A stretch of 64,000 nucleotides of DNA from Paenibacillus albus (GTDB lineage: Bacteria; Bacillota; Bacilli; Paenibacillales; Paenibacillaceae). Below, in pieces: positions 63,908-64,000 of the stretch (the stretch's first letter is position 1; each line of letters opens with the position of its first letter). The translations under genes were made by a program, and so were the position numbers. Location of the stretch: positions 6,305,001 to 6,369,000 of the forward strand of contig NZ_CP034437.1 in the NCBI RefSeq assembly GCF_003952225.1. Reading direction: 5' to 3'. The notes below the pieces were generated by a model. That model was given only the letters and a program-made list of their open reading frames with translations, was not told the DNA's origin and searched no databases.

Positions 63908-63930
63908 AGTTGGGTTGAGTTATACCCAAC
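63908..63930. promoter_or_regulatory. inverted repeat near the right-end gene
   Basis: GTTGGGT and ACCCAAC form a 7-bp inverted repeat around an 8-base AT-rich centre, about 16 bases before the start of the partial gene. It might be an operator; there is no other support. Confidence 0.3.
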
Positions 63931-63945
63931 AAGGGGGCTATACAA

Positions 63946-64000
63946 ATGAATACTTCGCAGCAAGCAATAAGAGACAGTTGGAACGAGTGGGCTGATACCT
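63946..64000 (+). CDS. partial gene, probable class I SAM-dependent methyltransferase
   Basis: Only the first 18 codons are inside the window (MNTSQQAIRDSWNEWADT). AGGGGG lies 8 bases before the ATG. The 'R-SWNEWAD' opening is common in class I SAM-dependent methyltransferases of Bacillota, but the fragment is too short to be certain. Confidence 0.4.
   Translation, partial: MNTSQQAIRDSWNEWADT

Overview
The window reads as chromosome of a Paenibacillus-type Gram-positive (Bacillota, Paenibacillaceae). The basis is conserved Bacillus-style gene blocks (gatCAB, perR, the sigY-yxlCDEFG operon, ydcC-like/alr/ndoAI/ndoA, YesMN-type two-component regulators), strong GGAGG-type ribosome sites with many TTG and GTG starts, and repeated use of the secreted copper-amine-oxidase-like 'stalk' domain. 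No rRNA, tRNA, CRISPR array, phage or transposase was seen. Most genes are on the minus strand.

Layout. 35-7647 (minus): a membrane-anchored GH18 protein, the peroxide sensor PerR, a DUF4097-type membrane protein and the gatCAB amidotransferase operon. 7889-10261 (plus): a secreted repeat protein and a fatty-acid desaturase. 10339-13926 (minus): an IDEAL-domain protein and the whole sigY-yxlCDEFG operon behind a clear ECF-type promoter. 14089-20901 (minus): a mannonate/hexuronate-type sugar cluster (uxuA, two TIM-barrel isomerases, two Gfo/Idh/MocA dehydrogenases, AraC regulator, UxuB-like SDR). 20902-22030: a repeat-rich gene-free stretch. 22031-29475 (minus): an M24 peptidase and a compact Tad-like pilus/secretion operon that includes two tiny pilin-like genes. 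29661-33002: an AraC regulator divergent from a GH31 alpha-xylosidase. 33299-40051 (minus): a sugar ABC importer with its YesMN-type two-component system. 40223-46451 (minus): two bactofilin-like proteins, the NdoA/NdoAI toxin-antitoxin pair, alanine racemase, a YdcC-like lipoprotein and a MraY/TagO-family transferase. 46663-48147 (plus): a phytase-like secreted protein behind a Pho box. 48430-52465 (minus): a Fur-box-controlled haem/siderophore uptake operon that ends in an ankyrin-haem monooxygenase fusion. 52900-56138 (plus): two tandem paralogous chemoreceptors. 56329-64000: IcmF isobutyryl-CoA mutase, a PAS sensor kinase, an AraC/effector-domain regulator, an APH-family kinase and the start of a probable methyltransferase.

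How it fits together. Several blocks are recognisable physiological units: iron/haem acquisition under Fur, phosphate scavenging under PhoP, plant-cell-wall sugar use (alpha-xylosidase, sugar ABC importer with a cre site, hexuronate genes), cell-envelope stress (SigY) and surface appendage or secretion (Tad). This suits a soil or rhizosphere polysaccharide degrader. The least ordinary items are the minimal Tad-like locus with leaderless mini-pilins and a possible frameshift at the cpaF/tadB border, the ankyrin-haem oxygenase fusion, the stalk-domain fusion of the uptake binding protein, an SDR gene that seems to lack any ATG/GTG/TTG start, and four separate tandem-repeat structures between genes.
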